Assembly (NCBI GenBank): GCA_019914945.1
Contig: CM034099.1
Span: 9,313,001-9,377,000 of the forward strand
Source of the DNA: Typha latifolia
Taxonomy: Eukaryota > Streptophyta > Magnoliopsida > Poales > Typhaceae
Length of the DNA stretch: 64,000 nucleotides
Reading direction: 5' to 3'
The notes under the pieces are model-generated. The model searched no databases. It saw only the letters and a list, made by a program, of their open reading frames with translations, and was not told where the DNA came from. This document shows, piece after piece, positions 32,892 through 45,556 of this stretch. The position numbers and the translations under genes were made by a program. The stretch's first letter is position 1, and every line of letters starts with the position of its first letter.

Positions 32892-34035
32892 ATCTGGAAC
32901 CAAAGATAAGTTACGCAACTATTCCTTCAAGATCTGAGTATATTACAAGAATCAGTCCACACAACTATGGAAAAATATTTTTCAGATATTCTCCGATAGT
33001 TAAAAAATTATGAAACAAATTGGGTTAGATCTATAACTTCCTGATTTACAAATTTCATATTTATGCCCTTCACAGATTCAAACTAAAGCATGGACAAAAA
33101 TATGAAATAACGTGGGTGATAGTGGTGGTGACAGGTGGAGTGGATGCTACGATTATGGATGGGTATGGAGATGAAGGTGGATGGTGGATGTGATTAAGGA
33201 AAGTAGACGAAGAGAACAATGTGGTCCAAATCTCAAAGAAGAGGGGTGGCTCGACAATCGAGGGAGATTAGAAGTTAAGAGAAACCTTACCAACGATAGA
33301 TATGGAAAGATGGTAAAGAGGGAGGAGGGAGAGAGTCTAGAGAGAATATAAGAGGCAAGAAATTAATAATCCAATAGCATAATAAAATTGGCTGCCATCC
33401 ACATATTTATAGAGGCTAGCCAACAAGTCCTAAAATAATATGAAATACATGTTCGATTGCGCTTAACCCCGTTCGAACGCGATTGATGAGAATTCACTAT
33501 TTCTAGGGTTAATAATTATCATTTTTGGCTTGTTTGGTTAGCTTCTTAAGGTGTGGATATCAATCAAAAAGATTATGATGAATGAATATTGAATTCTATC
33601 CTCTCTCTTGTCTCTCTACCCTAATTTTTCTTCCCTTCATTCAAGCCCTAGCCATGCGCCATCTCGACATCGGTGATCTTCTAACCTCCCTTGTATGCTG
33701 AGTCCTCCCTTCTTCTTGGGATCTCAGCCCCTTCTCCCCCTTCATTCTTATCCCCTAAACTCACAAACCATCCACCCTCATCTCCATTATCATTCCTAAT
33801 CTTATCATCACCACCACCCGTCACCACCACCATCATTCCCACTTTTATATATTTTCATCCCAATTGTGGTCATAATATGTGAAAGGCATAAATACCAAAA
33901 ACATATATTAGGAAGTTATGGATCGACCACCCCCTAGTTTCGTAACATTTTGACTACAGTAGAATATATGGTGAATATTTTCCCTTGGCTGCGCGAGCTG
34001 CTTACCTGCAACCGATCCAGATCGGGAAGAGGACA
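32892..34035. repeat. Head-to-head gypsy LTRs forming a large inverted repeat
   Basis: About 32892-33465 is an LTR on the minus strand (5' LTR of the - fragment, TATA-like TATTTATAG near 33405). About 33466-34035 is an LTR of the same family on the + strand, aligning with 40985-41530. They meet near the GTTCGAACGCG at 33470. The arms, each about 550 bp, could pair in RNA. Arms are diverged, so this is an old rearrangement or two separate insertions. Confidence 0.65.
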
Positions 34036-34429
34036 TCGAACCATGATAGATCCACATGTGGATTATCCGATTTATTTGAAATTCAAACAGTAAGATAAAG
34101 CTAACTAACTAACTTGACTCGACTCGACTTGATTCGACTTAACCCATGTGGTTGGATCGTAATAGATAACTGATGTGCTCAAAAGTTTGTCATATGAATA
34201 AGAGACTTCTACCTTCTTTTAGGTAAACCTTTAAATTCATTCTTAAATTTTAACTTTTTTCTTGTTTTTCAATCCTATCATCCCACGAACACTTTCCGCT
34301 TCACGAGAGGGTTATCTGTACTTTAGTAGAATTAATGAAGCATTCCTAATGTTGAATAACCTTATCTTTTGACTCAAATCTTATCGCTTCTTGAGGTGGC
34401 GAGATTGAGTTTACTTGGTATGACATTAC

Positions 34430-34911
34430 TCAATTATTATTATATATATATTATTTGACTTTGAATATACACCCATCTTTAAGATCTTCTACTTTTATTG
34501 CGCCATTTTTAAAGATGCACTTCACGATGAAGGGTCTATTCTACCTAGATCTCAATTTGTCAGGATGTCTAGAGTCATACAAAAGAACTTGTTGATCCTA
34601 TACAGTTGTTTTTTCACTATTCTCTTGTCATGGAAGGCTTTCATCTTGTCTTTTGATATTTTAGAGTTTTCATAAGCATCAGTATGCAACTCTTCCAACT
34701 CAGTTACTTGGAGTTTGTGTACATTACCTACTTCAATCAGGTTAAAGTTGAAACTTTTATAGCCCAATATGCTTTACATTCGAGCTCTATCGAAAGGTGA
34801 CAAGATTTACCAAAACCAAGTCTATAGGGACGCGTACCTAAAATTATTTTACATGTAGTACGTATACCCAAAGTGTATTAGTAAGCCACAAAGACCAATC
34901 CTCACAATTAG
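34430..34911 (-). pseudogene. Athila-like integrase C-terminal part
   Basis: GYKSFNFNLIEVGNVHKLQ, ELEELHTDAYENSKISK and KMKAFHDKRI are followed by a degraded RPFIVKCIFKNGAIKVEDL block. These are the typical C-terminal words of Athila-group integrases. It is separated from the rest of integrase by the solo LTR at 34917. Confidence 0.75.
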
Positions 34912-34916
34912 GATTA

Positions 34917-35758
34917 TGATACGATCTCCCCTTTTGACTAATGTTCAATCTCTTCCAATTCTCAGATCTGGACTAATTCTAGTACGTAACTTTATAAATA
35001 GATCCCAAAAGATACGACCGTCGGATCGATGTGAACTCTGGATATGTTGTAGCCCCGGAAAAGATCTTTCCAACAAATTAAGTTTTAGGCAGATCAAATT
35101 GGGGATCTCGAGATATCATCCGATTAGTAGACGAACATCAAGGGGTTTGATCAGGATCCGTGGATGGAGGCACGAGATCCTATATGATGGTGGTTGGGAG
35201 TGGACCGACGTTAATGGGGTGGCACCGGTGAAAAGTGGTGGTGGAAGGGTTATGGTTGATGGAAGGGTTAGGGCAAGTGTTGGATAGATTGAAAGAAGGG
35301 GGAGGAGAGGGCCACCCCTAAGGGACTAGGGGGAGGAGAGGGCCACATCGTTTAGAGGCTAACCAAATAATTCAAAATTAATCCTAAACAGTACATTATC
35401 GCCGACCGCGTTTAAACGCGCCTGCTTGCATTCGAACGCACCTAGTTCGCTTTTTGATGGATTTGCGAACGCGATGTAGACGTTCGAACGCGCTGTAGAC
35501 GTTCGAACGCACCTGTTTTCCACTTCTCTAGATTTGCGAACGCGATACAGGCGTTCACAGCGCGTTCGAACGCACAATTCACACTCTCTAGACGTGATGC
35601 AGGCATTCACAACTGCGTTTGAATGCACTCAGCTCGCATTCGAACATGACTTATAGAAAACTTATATTTTTAGGAATTAAACATTAAAACAAGAAATAAA
35701 GACACCCCTAAAGTGAATCCATGCTCGAGACGACATCGGTGAAGTCCGAATCATATCA
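34917..35758 (-). mobile_element. Solo LTR (842 bp) with GATTA target duplication
   Basis: GATTA stands on both sides (34912-34916 and 35759-35763). The minus strand starts TGATATGATTCGG and ends GATCGTATCA. It is the same family as the LTRs at 30991 and 40713; the latter is also 842 bp by my boundaries. TTCGAACGC words cluster at 35405-35645. It sits in the integrase of the Athila-like element, so it is the younger of the two. Confidence 0.9.
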
Positions 35759-35763
35759 GATTA

Positions 35764-36480
35764 ATTATTTTTATCAAGATATGTTTGATCTCCCTATTGG
35801 CAAGCTCTGGTTGCTCATTTGTTTGTGGGTGATAAGATGTAGAGATTTTATGAATAAAACCATATTTAAGCATCAAACCTTCAAATGGACGATTACAAAA
35901 ATGAGAGCCTTGATCACTAATAGTCACTCATGGTGTCCCAAAATGTGAAAAAATATTTTCTTTTAAAAACTTGACAATAGTAATATGATCATTATTTCTA
36001 CATACTATAGCTTCAACCCATTTGGATACATAATCCACTGCTACAAGAATATAAAGATGACCAAATGATGGTGGAAACGGTCCTATAAATCTATTCCCCA
36101 ATATTAAAAAATCTCAATCACTTGGATTGGGTTTAATGGCATCATGCATTGGGACACTGCTCCTAATTTGAGGCATCACTCACAGGCTCTACAAAAGTTG
36201 TTTGTTTCATTGAATAAAGTTGGCCAATAAAATCCACAATGCAATATTTTTGCAGTAATTTTCTTTATAGAAAAGTGGCCTCCACAAGTTTGTGAATGAT
36301 AAATTTTTAAGATACTCAAGATTTTATCATTGGGTATGCAATGTCTTATAATTAGGTTAGGATAGTACTTAAAAAGATAAGGATCGTCCCAATAGAAGTT
36401 CCTAACCTCGACCAAAAAACTTACGTTTATCTTGTGTACGCAGTTAGAATGTATTTCACCTATTGCCAAATAATTAACAA
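35764..36480 (-). pseudogene. Athila-like integrase N-terminal and core part
   Basis: The zinc-binding region reads PNDKILSILKIYHSQTCGGHFS and KILHCGFYWPTLFNETNNFCRACE, giving the H-H-C-C finger. Downstream (lower coordinates) come broken core words, including a region matching FDQNISPFWDT-type sequence. Stops are frequent. Confidence 0.75.
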
Positions 36481-36538
36481 TATGGGCAAACCATGGCAGG
36501 CGAGTGATAGAAAATAAATGCTCGTCAGAAAAGATATC

Positions 36539-37800
36539 CTAAATTGGTTGTTCACTAGTGGTTTCCTCAAATGTTAACCTAGAGAGATGATCGGCTACTA
36601 CATTTTCTACAAGCTTTTTATCTTTAATTGTTAGATTAAATTCTTGTGGAATCATGATCCATCTAATCAATCTTGCCTTAGCACCCTTCTTCATAAGAGG
36701 GAATTTACGGGCTGAATAATCAGTAAATATGATGATAGGGGATCCAATCGAATAAACACAAAGTTTATCTAACGCAAACACTATTGCTAGTAGTTCCTTT
36801 TTAGAAGTTGTATAGTTCATCTGAGCACTATTCAAGTGTTTTTCCTCTTGTCGTTGTCCTAACACCATCCATATGGCTTAGTCACTTGCGTCACCCATAA
36901 TTTTAAAAGGAAGACTCCAAACAGGTGATTGAACAATAAGTGAAGAAGTCGACTTGCCAATTAGTGTTTTGAAGGCTTCTTGACAAGTTAAGTCCACTCA
37001 AATATTTTTGATAGCCTTTGGTGTAGGAAACTTCAAGATCAGTTCTATCTTGGATTGATCGATCTCTAATCTTTTGGAAGACACTATATGTCTCAATACT
37101 ATGTTAGAAGATGCCATAAAATGACACTTCTCTCAATTAAGCACAAGGCTATTTTCCTCACAGCGAGCTAAAACTCTTTCTAAATTTGATAAACATATGT
37201 CTAAAGAGTCTCCAAAAATAGTCAAGTCATTCATAAATACTTCCATACATTTCTCAACCATATCACTAAACATACTTAACATGCATCTTTGAAAAGTAGT
37301 AGGTGCATTACATAGGTCAAACAACATCCTACAAAATACAAAAATCCCAAAAGGATATGTAAATATGGTTTTATCCTAGTCTTCGAAATAAATCTCTATT
37401 TGATACTAACCAGAGTAGCCATCAAGGAAACAGTAAAACAGATGGTCAACCACACTTTGTAAAATTAGTTAAGAAAAGGAAGTAGAAAATGATCCTTTCT
37501 TGTTACGGCATTTAACTTTCTATAGTCAATGTGCATTAGTCATTCAATCACGAGTTTAGTGGAAATGGATTCTCGTAACTCATTTGTTTTTACAGTGATC
37601 CCTGTCTTTTTAGGGACCATTTGGATAGGACTTCCTAATTTACAATTAGAGATAGGATAGATGATATCTACATCTAATAATTTTATGACTTCAGTTTTCA
37701 CTACCTCTTTCATGGTGCGATTAAGTCTACACTGTGGATATCTATGAGGGTAAGCCCTTGCTTCCATATGAATCCTATGAAAACAAATCAAAAGACTAAT
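36539..37800 (-). pseudogene. Athila-like reverse transcriptase and RNase H
   Basis: RT pieces are YPHRYPQCRLNRTMKEVVK, IYPISNCKLGSPIQMVPKK, FDLCNAPTTFQRCM and EVFMNDLTIFG (the DD box reads ND). RNase H has SAQMNYTTSKKELLAIVFAL, FTDYSARKFPL and VVADHLSRL. Frameshifts split it into at least four frames. Confidence 0.85.
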
Positions 37801-38189
37801 ACCTCATACATTTGCTAGAGTCCATTGAATGGCAGATTTGTGTTTTCTTAATATTTGAATTAATCGCCTGCTTTGGGACGAGGTTAACTTGGAAGAAATT
37901 ATAACAGGAAATGAGTTCCCTGTTCCTAAAAATAATATGCTTTAACCCTTTTGGCAAAGGTTTGAGCTCCATTTTAGGAACTTCCATACTTAGATTTGCT
38001 AGTATGATAGGAAGCTCCTCAAACCTTGGTTTCCAATATTTCATTTCATGAATGCGAGATGTGATAGGCAACTAGCTATCATTACGAGCTGCATTTTCAT
38101 TATAGATGCCCCTGAAATTAGAATTTACCAAAAGATAATCAAGGAGATCAGTTCTACATGACGCAACAACCAACTCTTCTATAAGAGTG

Positions 38190-38600
38190 TTAAGTAGAAA
38201 AGTATGTTGCATTGTCAAATGGTTGTTTGCCAATTCTGAAAATGTTAACCTCTAAGGTCATGTTACCAAAAAATAATTTTAACAATCCATTCCTACAATT
38301 AATAATAACATTGGCAGTAGCAAGAAATGGTCTACCTAAAATGATTGGAATTTGTGAAGTGAAGTTAACTACATATTGATTATTTAATACTAGAAAATCA
38401 ATATGATAATAAAAATTTTCAATTTGGATTAAAACATCTTCAACTACCACTATTAGTTTTTTTCATAGATCTGTCAGCTAGTTAAAGTACTACTAACGTG
38501 GGTTTGATCTCTCCTAACTCTAATTGCAAGTAAAACGAATAAGGCAGAAGATCTATACTTGCTCCAAAATCAAGTAAGGCTTGCCCAAACTCTTGCTCCC
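38190..38600 (-). pseudogene. Athila-like protease
   Basis: GQALLDFGASIDLLPYSFY holds the aspartic protease active site as DFGAS (usual D-S/T/L-G-A-S), followed after a stop by DVLIQIENFYYHIDFLVL and IPIILGRPFLATA. The ILGRPFLAT block is typical of the retroviral-type aspartic protease fold. Confidence 0.8.
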
Positions 38601-39670
38601 CTATAATACAAGTAATGGTGGGACATCCGGGATTCTTATATTAGGTGGAATCTCATGTTCAAGTACATCACTAACTTGCTCAGTCAGAAAGACAGTCTTT
38701 TTGATATTATGCTTCTGTTTAATGGTGCGTAAGTCTTTAAGAATCTTTGCATATGTAGGTACTTGCTTGATTATATGCAAAAGGAGAAGATTAATTTTGA
38801 TCTACCTAAGGTTCTCTAAGATTTCATTGCTAGGATCCAATACCCTTAATTTGGATTTCAAAGCTTCTGGAAAAGGTATCCTAACAGAGGCCTTTGTGAT
38901 TTCAGGTTCTATCGACGTTTATTTAACCTCATCATTAGGACCTTCTACAATGTCCTCAGGTGTGTTGGATACCTCGATAACCTATAAAGTTTTACCACTT
39001 TGGATAAGTGCTACATTTACATTCTTTAGGTTGTTTAGGTCTGGGCTAAAAGTGTGGGCCATATGTTGATCCTAAGGGTTGTTTTGAGCCTAGGATGAAA
39101 ATTTACCCCTATCATAAACATTTAAAGAGTTTGTCAACATAGACAAGTGACTCTCAAAGTCTTTTTGTTTATTAGCAACCTATGTGATTAATGATTCGTC
39201 ACTAATTCATTTTATTATGTGCCTATATGAATAAATGCATAGTTCATTCTAAAGGATTCCTTAAAAAGGGTTGAGGTTGGTAGGATGCAGAATAAGGGCG
39301 ATATTGTTGTGGCGACTGAGATATAGGTTGCTGCTGAGCTTGTTGCCCATTTTCCAACTAAAGTTGGGATGGTTCTTCCAACCTGATTGTAAAGCATGTT
39401 CACTCATGATAGGAGATTGGTCAGAATGTTTACTCATAATAGAGATATGTTGTGCTTCTAAAAATTGTATTATAGGCCTTTTAGCATATCTACCTAACTC
39501 GTCCCTATACCTTTACATTAACTATAAGATATCTCAACTCTTTTTTGCTGGAAAACAAAGCGTAAGAAGAGTAAGACAAAAAGTATAAACAAAAAAAGAG
39601 AGTTGACAAGAATATACATAACAGAAAGTGAAGGAAGTAAAAGACAAAATGTAAACTAAAAGCCTATAAA
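38601..39670 (-). pseudogene. Eroded gag side of the Athila-like element
   Basis: No clean gag domain can be read. Frames on the minus strand are short and interrupted. Position after protease and before the 52-bp repeat suggests gag and 5' untranslated sequence. Confidence 0.35.
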
Positions 39671-39678
39671 GAATAGGC

Positions 39679-39905
39679 ACTTATATGTTCCAATAATGGA
39701 ACCAGTATAAATAAATGACTAAAAAAAAATACTGATATGTAACGGTAACGAAATCAGTATAAAGTAAATGACTGAAAAAGGCACTGATATGTCCTAGTAA
39801 TGGTACCAATATAAAATAAATGATTGAAAATAAACACTGATATGTCCTAGTAGTGGAACCATTATAAAATAAATGACTGAAAATAAATACTGTTATGTAA
39901 ATTAA
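39679..39905. repeat. 52-53-bp tandem repeat, about four copies
   Basis: CACTGATATGTCC or variants recur at 39679, 39731, 39783, 39836 and 39889. Each unit continues AATGG-ACC-TATAAA-TAAATGACTGAAAA. Units are diverged. It lies in the non-coding part of the Athila-like element. 39906-40530 holds no gene. Confidence 0.82.
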
Positions 39906-40539
39906 AAAAGAAAAGAAAATGGTTATAATAATAATAACTAAAAAGTAAAGGTAAAAAGAATATGTTTTTTAATATATATATACATATATATCAAATATCT
40001 TTTTAACATTTTTTTGAACTATCTCTCTAGCAACGAAGCCAAAATTTGACTAATGCTCAAAAATACCCTACAAGTACCGTGGCCATTTATAGTATATAGT
40101 AGGGTTGTCAAATCCACAAGGAGATGGTGGCAAAGAATACACTGAAAGGATAGAAACAAGTACCAAATAGATTACTTTGTTTTAAAAAATTAAATAAACA
40201 CAATAAGCAAGTAAGATAAATTGAGAAAAGAGAGTGACTAGGCATCGAGGCTCTTTCAAACTATTTAGATTTTATCTGATTTTAAATCCAATATTTATAA
40301 CTCAATTTAGAAATTTCATATCTCAAACCCCAAAATTGGATGATTTAGTATTATAATATGGAAGAAAATCTAAAGCAATTTTATCGACTTTTTTTTATCA
40401 CTTATAACTAGTTCTATTTAGTCTAGTCCAAGGTTGACAATGTATCTGAAGGTGATGATGCAAGAGGAGATCAAACTACTAAATAGAGATTAATTTATCT
40501 AGACATAATTATGTAGATATTAACTATCATAGAGCAAGT

Positions 40540-40712
40540 TAGAGTACTTGCTAGACGCCGACGACGACATAGTACCAGATTGGAGATGGAGATTCTAGTA
40601 GAGTGGCTTGACCAAGCCATCTGATAAGGCTACATGAGAGTTGGAGACTGAAATTTTGGAGCATTTTCCCAACTTTTCACCTTGAGGGAAAGGTGGGGAA
40701 AGCGTGGTGGGC
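40540..40712 (+). pseudogene. Gypsy chromodomain tail and polypurine tract
   Basis: On + the short stretch RRRRHSTRLEMEILVEWLDQAI resembles the chromodomain tail at 30830. It is followed by a purine-rich tract (40684-40712, GAGGGAAAGGTGGGGAAAGC) just ahead of the LTR. Everything upstream of this element is missing. Confidence 0.7.
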
Positions 40713-41554
40713 TGATACATTTAGTTAAGATCTTTTCTTACTGCATTAGTTATTTATTTTTATTAAAATAAAATTTCTGTAAGTCGCATTCGAACGCAGG
40801 TGGGGTCGCATTCGAACGCCCTTGCGAACACCTGCATCAAGTTCACAAATACAGAGAACGCATATTGTGTGTTCGAACGCGGTCGGGCGAGTTTGAACGC
40901 CCGCGTTAGAACGCCTACATCGCGTTCGCACATACAAAGAACGTCTCTTGTGCGTTCGAACGCAATCGGCGGGAATATTTTAGAATTAGGGTTACATATT
41001 ATTTTAGGACTTGTTGGCTAGCCTCTATATATATGTGGATGGTAGCCAAATTCATTATGCCGTTAGAATATTGATATCTTGCCTCTCTATCATCTATCTA
41101 CCCTAATCTCCCTCTTCCCTCTTCACCATCCTTCCACCTTTATCGTTGGCAAGGTTTCTCCTAACTTCTAATCTTTCTCGATTGTCGAGCCACCCCTCTT
41201 CTTTGGGATCTCGACCACTTCGTTCCCTTTGTCTATATCCCTTAATCACATGCACAATCCACCTTCATCTCCATACCCATCCATAACCCTAACATCCACT
41301 CCACCCATCACCACGACCATCACCCACGTTATTCCATGTTTTTGTTTTAGTTACAGTTCGAATCTATGAATGGCATAAATACAAAAGTTGTAGATAAGAA
41401 ATTTACGGATCTAATCCACTTAGTTTCATAATTTTATGACTACCGGAGAATATGTGACGAATAATTTTCCACGGTTGCGTGGACTGATTCCTATAATACA
41501 TCCAGATCTTGAAGAAATCGTTGCGTAGCCTATCTTTAGTTCGAGAACTTATCA
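40713..41554 (+). repeat. Gypsy 3' LTR (842 bp)
   Basis: It starts TGATACATTTAG after the polypurine tract and ends GAGAACTTATCA. A TATATATATG box lies near 41023. TTCGAACGC words lie at 40785-40970. The end matches, in reverse, 45557 onward, next to the decayed primer site of the minus element. Confidence 0.85.
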
Positions 41555-41691
41555 TAGAGAATTTTATCATCTTCGAGAAGAAGATAGCCTTAGAGCTAAA
41601 ATTGCTCTAACAAAAGAGACAGAAACTCTCAAAATGAAAAAAAGGTAATGGTTATTGTAATATTCCCACAGAGAGGTGCATCCCTTTTGTT

Positions 41692-42317
41692 TTATTTGTC
41701 AAAGGGTAAACTATCCATGTAACGATTGTCCAACATATACTGAAATGAGGAATACATATGAAGAGCAATGTAATACGTTGGGGGTTTACAAAAAAACCTT
41801 ACTCTCTTATTCAGACATTTCATATGAATGCAATGTAACTGAGCAATATCTCTAACAAAAATTTCAGCTAGCGACTTGGCTGAAAAGGGATGTGACAATG
41901 TCGAAAAGTGCAGATACTTGTTCAATCTATCAACCACCACAAAGATAACAGAATAACCACATACTAGTGGAAGACCCTCTATGAAATCTATAGAAATGTC
42001 TTCCCAAACACGGTCCGGTATAGGTAAAGGCTGTAGTAATCCGGCCGGTTTCAATATAGTTGCCTTAGCCCTTTGACAGACTTCGCAAGCACGAAAAGAA
42101 CTCCTCACATCCTGCCTCAATCTTGGCAACGTGCAACTCTGAGATATCCTCCATAAGTCCTCAAGACACCATCATGACCAGCCTCTAGAGTTTGGTGAAA
42201 GCGCTCCAATAATTTCTGCCGCAATCCATCATTTGCGGGCACCCAAATGCATCCACGGTCCAGCAGCAGACCGCCTTGATTCTCCAACTCTAGATGGCGC
42301 TCCGGATCATCCATCAC
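41692..42317 (-). pseudogene. Gypsy integrase (core and zinc finger)
   Basis: ERHLELENQGGLLLDRGC and VPANDGLRQKLLERFH are followed by the HHCC finger (GHDGVLRT, ACEVCQRAK), then VWEDISIDFIEGLP (first catalytic Asp) and VIFVVVDRLNKYLHF. The second Asp region is lost and the frame drifts into unrelated residues after CIHMKCL. Confidence 0.85.
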
Positions 42318-42649
42318 CTCCTACAACAACATTAAAATATCTGGGTCAGATGTACATGCATACCTCAGCTCATCAAGGAAGGAAAAGGTAGGAGAAGAAT
42401 AGGCTGCAAGCTCGGCAGTATCGGATTGCCGCGATAGTGCATCCGTCGCTCTATTTTTCGTTTCCTTCTTGTATTAGATTTCATAATCATACCCCAACAA
42501 TTTTGTGACCCATCTCTGCTATGCCGGAGTGTGTATATGCTGTCCCATAAAGTATGGAAGACTCCTTTGATCGGTTCATATAATGAATCATCTACTGATC
42601 AAATAAGGTCTTCACTTTGTCACCACATGCAGAATTACCGACATCTTTA

Positions 42650-43640
42650 TCACATAAGTCGATAATTGCTGAGATTTTTGTGATAAAACTTTGCTAAGAT
42701 AATTGCTGAGATTTTTGTGATAAAGCCTTGCATTAGTACAGCTCCTATGCTAACACCCGACGCATCACATTCCAAAATGAACTCTTTGGTGAAGTCCGGT
42801 AGCGCTAGAACGGGTGCCGTCGTCATTGCTATTTTTAGTTTTTCAAAGGTTAAAGTGGTTTCATCCGTCCATATAAAAGAGTCCTTCTTTAACAAAGAAG
42901 TAAGAGGAGTAACGATCTTGCCATATTTGGCAATGAATCGGTGATAATATCCGGTCAGCCCCAAAAATCCTCTCAATCCAGTGGTAGTAGTAGGACTCCC
43001 CATAAGCACTTGGACTTTTTGATCTTCAATTGGTTTTGCGTCAACAAATTTAGCACATACTCCAAATGTCGCCAATGCTCCAATTCAGTCATGTATACAC
43101 CAAAATATTGTCAAAAAATACCAAAATACCTTCGTAAGAGAGGCCAAAATATATCATTCATGACACCTTGAAAGGTAGCTGGAGCATTGGTGAGACCAAA
43201 AGCATCACCCGAAACTTGTAATGCCCGATCGGAGTTTGAAATGCAGTTTTGTGCACATCCGCTGGGTGAACTCTAATTTGATGATACCCGATCCTCAAGT
43301 CAAGCTATCTAAATATAGTCGCCCCTGCAAGCTCGTCCAGCAACTCCTCGATAACCAGAATAGGATACCGGTCCTTAACGGTAATAGCATTTAGTGCCCG
43401 ATAGTCGACACAAAAATCCCATGTCCCGTCCTTTTTTTCGCACTAATAGCACGAGGGATGAGTATGAGCTATGACTTGGTTGAATGAGACATTGCTCTAA
43501 CATCTCCGCTACCATCTTTGAGATAACTTCTTTTTGCACATGTGGATACTGATATGGCCTCACGTTCGCCGGTGCAGCCCTAGGTACATTCTCTATGCGA
43601 TGGTCTGCCACTATCCTTAGTGGCAACTCCTATGGCTCTT
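42650..43640 (-). pseudogene. Gypsy reverse transcriptase and RNase H start
   Basis: RENV-type start [40 protein letters not shown], then broken palm sequence. The finger-to-RNase H part is clear: [37 protein letters not shown] and [17 protein letters not shown]. The catalytic palm box is lost among stops at 43100-43380. Confidence 0.85.
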
Positions 43641-43799
43641 CAAACAGTCTAGAAAAGTTATCTAATAAATTAGATAATTCAATGGTAGTACCTGAACTCG
43701 TTTGAGGCTCATCTCTTGCTGGTCCTAACTGAAGAAGATAGGTTTAATCATACGCACAAGGCAGCCCCACCATAGGCTGCATTGTAGGAATTGACGAAG

Positions 43800-45530
43800 A
43801 TCGAACACCATCCAGCTGCACATCTTTATTTCCTTGTTTAAATTTCATTCACATGCTTCGGAAATCAAATGTGACGGGACACAAACTCTGTAACCACTGA
43901 GTACCAAGGACAATGTCCGCTCCTCGTAGCGCCAACAGATACAAGTCCACAATGATGTCATATCCTTGCACCTATATACTGACTCAGCGTCACAAGCTCT
44001 CTGCCTTAAGCTTTGTGCCTTCTCCAATAGCAACGTCAAATCTCATGGTCGGTTCGGCATCCAAACCTAATCTCCTCACTAACCATCCCGAAAGTTGTGT
44101 GTACTCCCCAAATTAATGAGGATGTGCACATAATGCTTTCTAACGAGTCCTCTACTCGTAACGTCCTCGGTGCGGAAGTACCTAAATATGCATGCATCGA
44201 TATTTCAACTTGGATATCTTCTTCCACACCCACCTCAATGGCCTCCTCTGGACAATCTCCATCATCAACAAGCTCATCATCCTTCTCGAGACCATCGATG
44301 AGTATCACACTCCCGATCGGTTTGGAACACCGATGACCTAGGGTGAAACGCTTATCACATCGAAAGCAAAGGCCCTTCGCTCTTCGCTCCTCCACCTAGG
44401 CAGGTGTAAGAGTTCGAATGGGGGGTCTTGTGCCTCTAACATTAGTAGCAGCCGCTGTCCTTGAATCTGCAGAATTTCCAGCCGGCGTTCTAGGTGCAAA
44501 CCGCCCATCTTGGTTGCCCCAATTGATTTTCGCTACCATCTTTAGAGCCTTACGCTTTTGCCATATCCTCGCGGCCTTCTCAAAAGCCTCCTCAAGAGTA
44601 GTAGGATAAAGAGCATGAACATCTGCCTGAATCTCATCCTGCAGCCCTGAAATAAATGTGCTCATTAATGTCAGTTTGGGCCAAGGTTGCTCACAATGAC
44701 TACTAACTCTTTCAAACTCAGCTTGGTACTCCAATACGGTCGTCCTCTAAACCATCTTGCTTAATATGGGAGCAAAATCTACATATGGCGCTGTCCCAAA
44801 TCTACGTGTAATCTTCCTACAAAAATTAGCCCATCCGGTAAATCTTTCACCACGAATAACCGATCTATACCAATGCAATGCCGTTCCCTAGAGATGAAAG
44901 CTTGCCATCTGGACCTTTGCATCTTCCGCTACACCTTGACAATCAAAATATTGTTCAACTTGAAATACCCAATCCGTTGGATCACCGCCTTGGAATTTAG
45001 GAAAGTCCAAGTATGCGGTTCTTCCCCGAATAACATTGTCGGGTTCACGAAAGTTCCTTGGTTCATGTCTAAACCTTTATGCATGTTGATCACCTTCCCT
45101 AAATCCTCGAGCATGTCCATCTCCATCTCCATATGGATCAACCTCATTCTCAAGGTGCCAATTCTCCTCATCGTCAAAGCACACCGGTGCCGCAAGCCTC
45201 TCGGGTTCCACCACCGCCGGTCTTGGGTTTATAACAGAGGTGGGGGATGATGTGTCGGCATAGGTAAGAGGGGATTATTGGCACTCATATGATGCAACTG
45301 GATCTGTGGGGTATCGGTTCGATGAGGTCCCATCGCTGGTACTTCTTGAAACTCCGATCGTTGTCAAGGAGATGACGAATCAAATCGGTTCATGACATAT
45401 TCCTTGAAATCATTGTGATCCTTTTGAATTGAGTCAACTTTATGCATCGAGTCTTCCCTTGTCGGTGTGCTCTCCATAGGTCTTCTTATTGATGTCATCT
45501 TCCTTATTTCAACCATTAATGGAGGTCTGA
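43800..45530 (-). pseudogene. Gypsy gag with zinc knuckle and protease
   Basis: Gag reads YQAEFERVSSHCEQPW, LMSTFISGLQDEIQADV and TLEEAFEKAARIWQKRK. The nucleic-acid-binding knuckle is CFRCDKRFTLGHRC. Protease follows with ISMHAYLGTSAPRTLRV, the same words as the + element at 62610. Stops and frameshifts throughout. Confidence 0.85.
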
Positions 45531-45556
45531 GGTTCGCCTGCTCTTATACCAATTAA

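Larger units (their letters stand above)
34100..40530 (-). mobile_element. Athila-like Ty3/gypsy element, decayed
   Basis: The minus strand carries protease, RT, RNase H and integrase in gypsy order (PR near 38590, RT 37800-37130, RNase H 36870, IN 36470-34430). Sequence words are those of the Athila/Tat group (NAPTTFQRCMLSMFSDMVEK, EVFMNDLTIFG, VVADHLSRL, DFGASIDLLPYS). Every domain has stops. A solo LTR (34917-35758) splits the integrase region. The gag side extends to about 39400, followed by a 52-bp tandem repeat. I could not find its own LTRs. Confidence 0.8.
41690..45545 (-). mobile_element. Gypsy chromovirus gag-pol (minus), decayed
   Basis: The order on the minus strand is primer site about 45556-45541, gag 45530-44396, zinc knuckle and protease 44395-43800, RT 43626-43100, RNase H 43075-42640, integrase 42317-41692. 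All parts have frame breaks. It lies head to head with the + LTR at 40713 and has its own 5' LTR remnant at 45557-45945. Confidence 0.85.

Noticed and set aside
38581..39069. 162-codon + strand frame
   Set aside because: It is the antisense of Athila-like protease and gag sequence, with no domain of its own.
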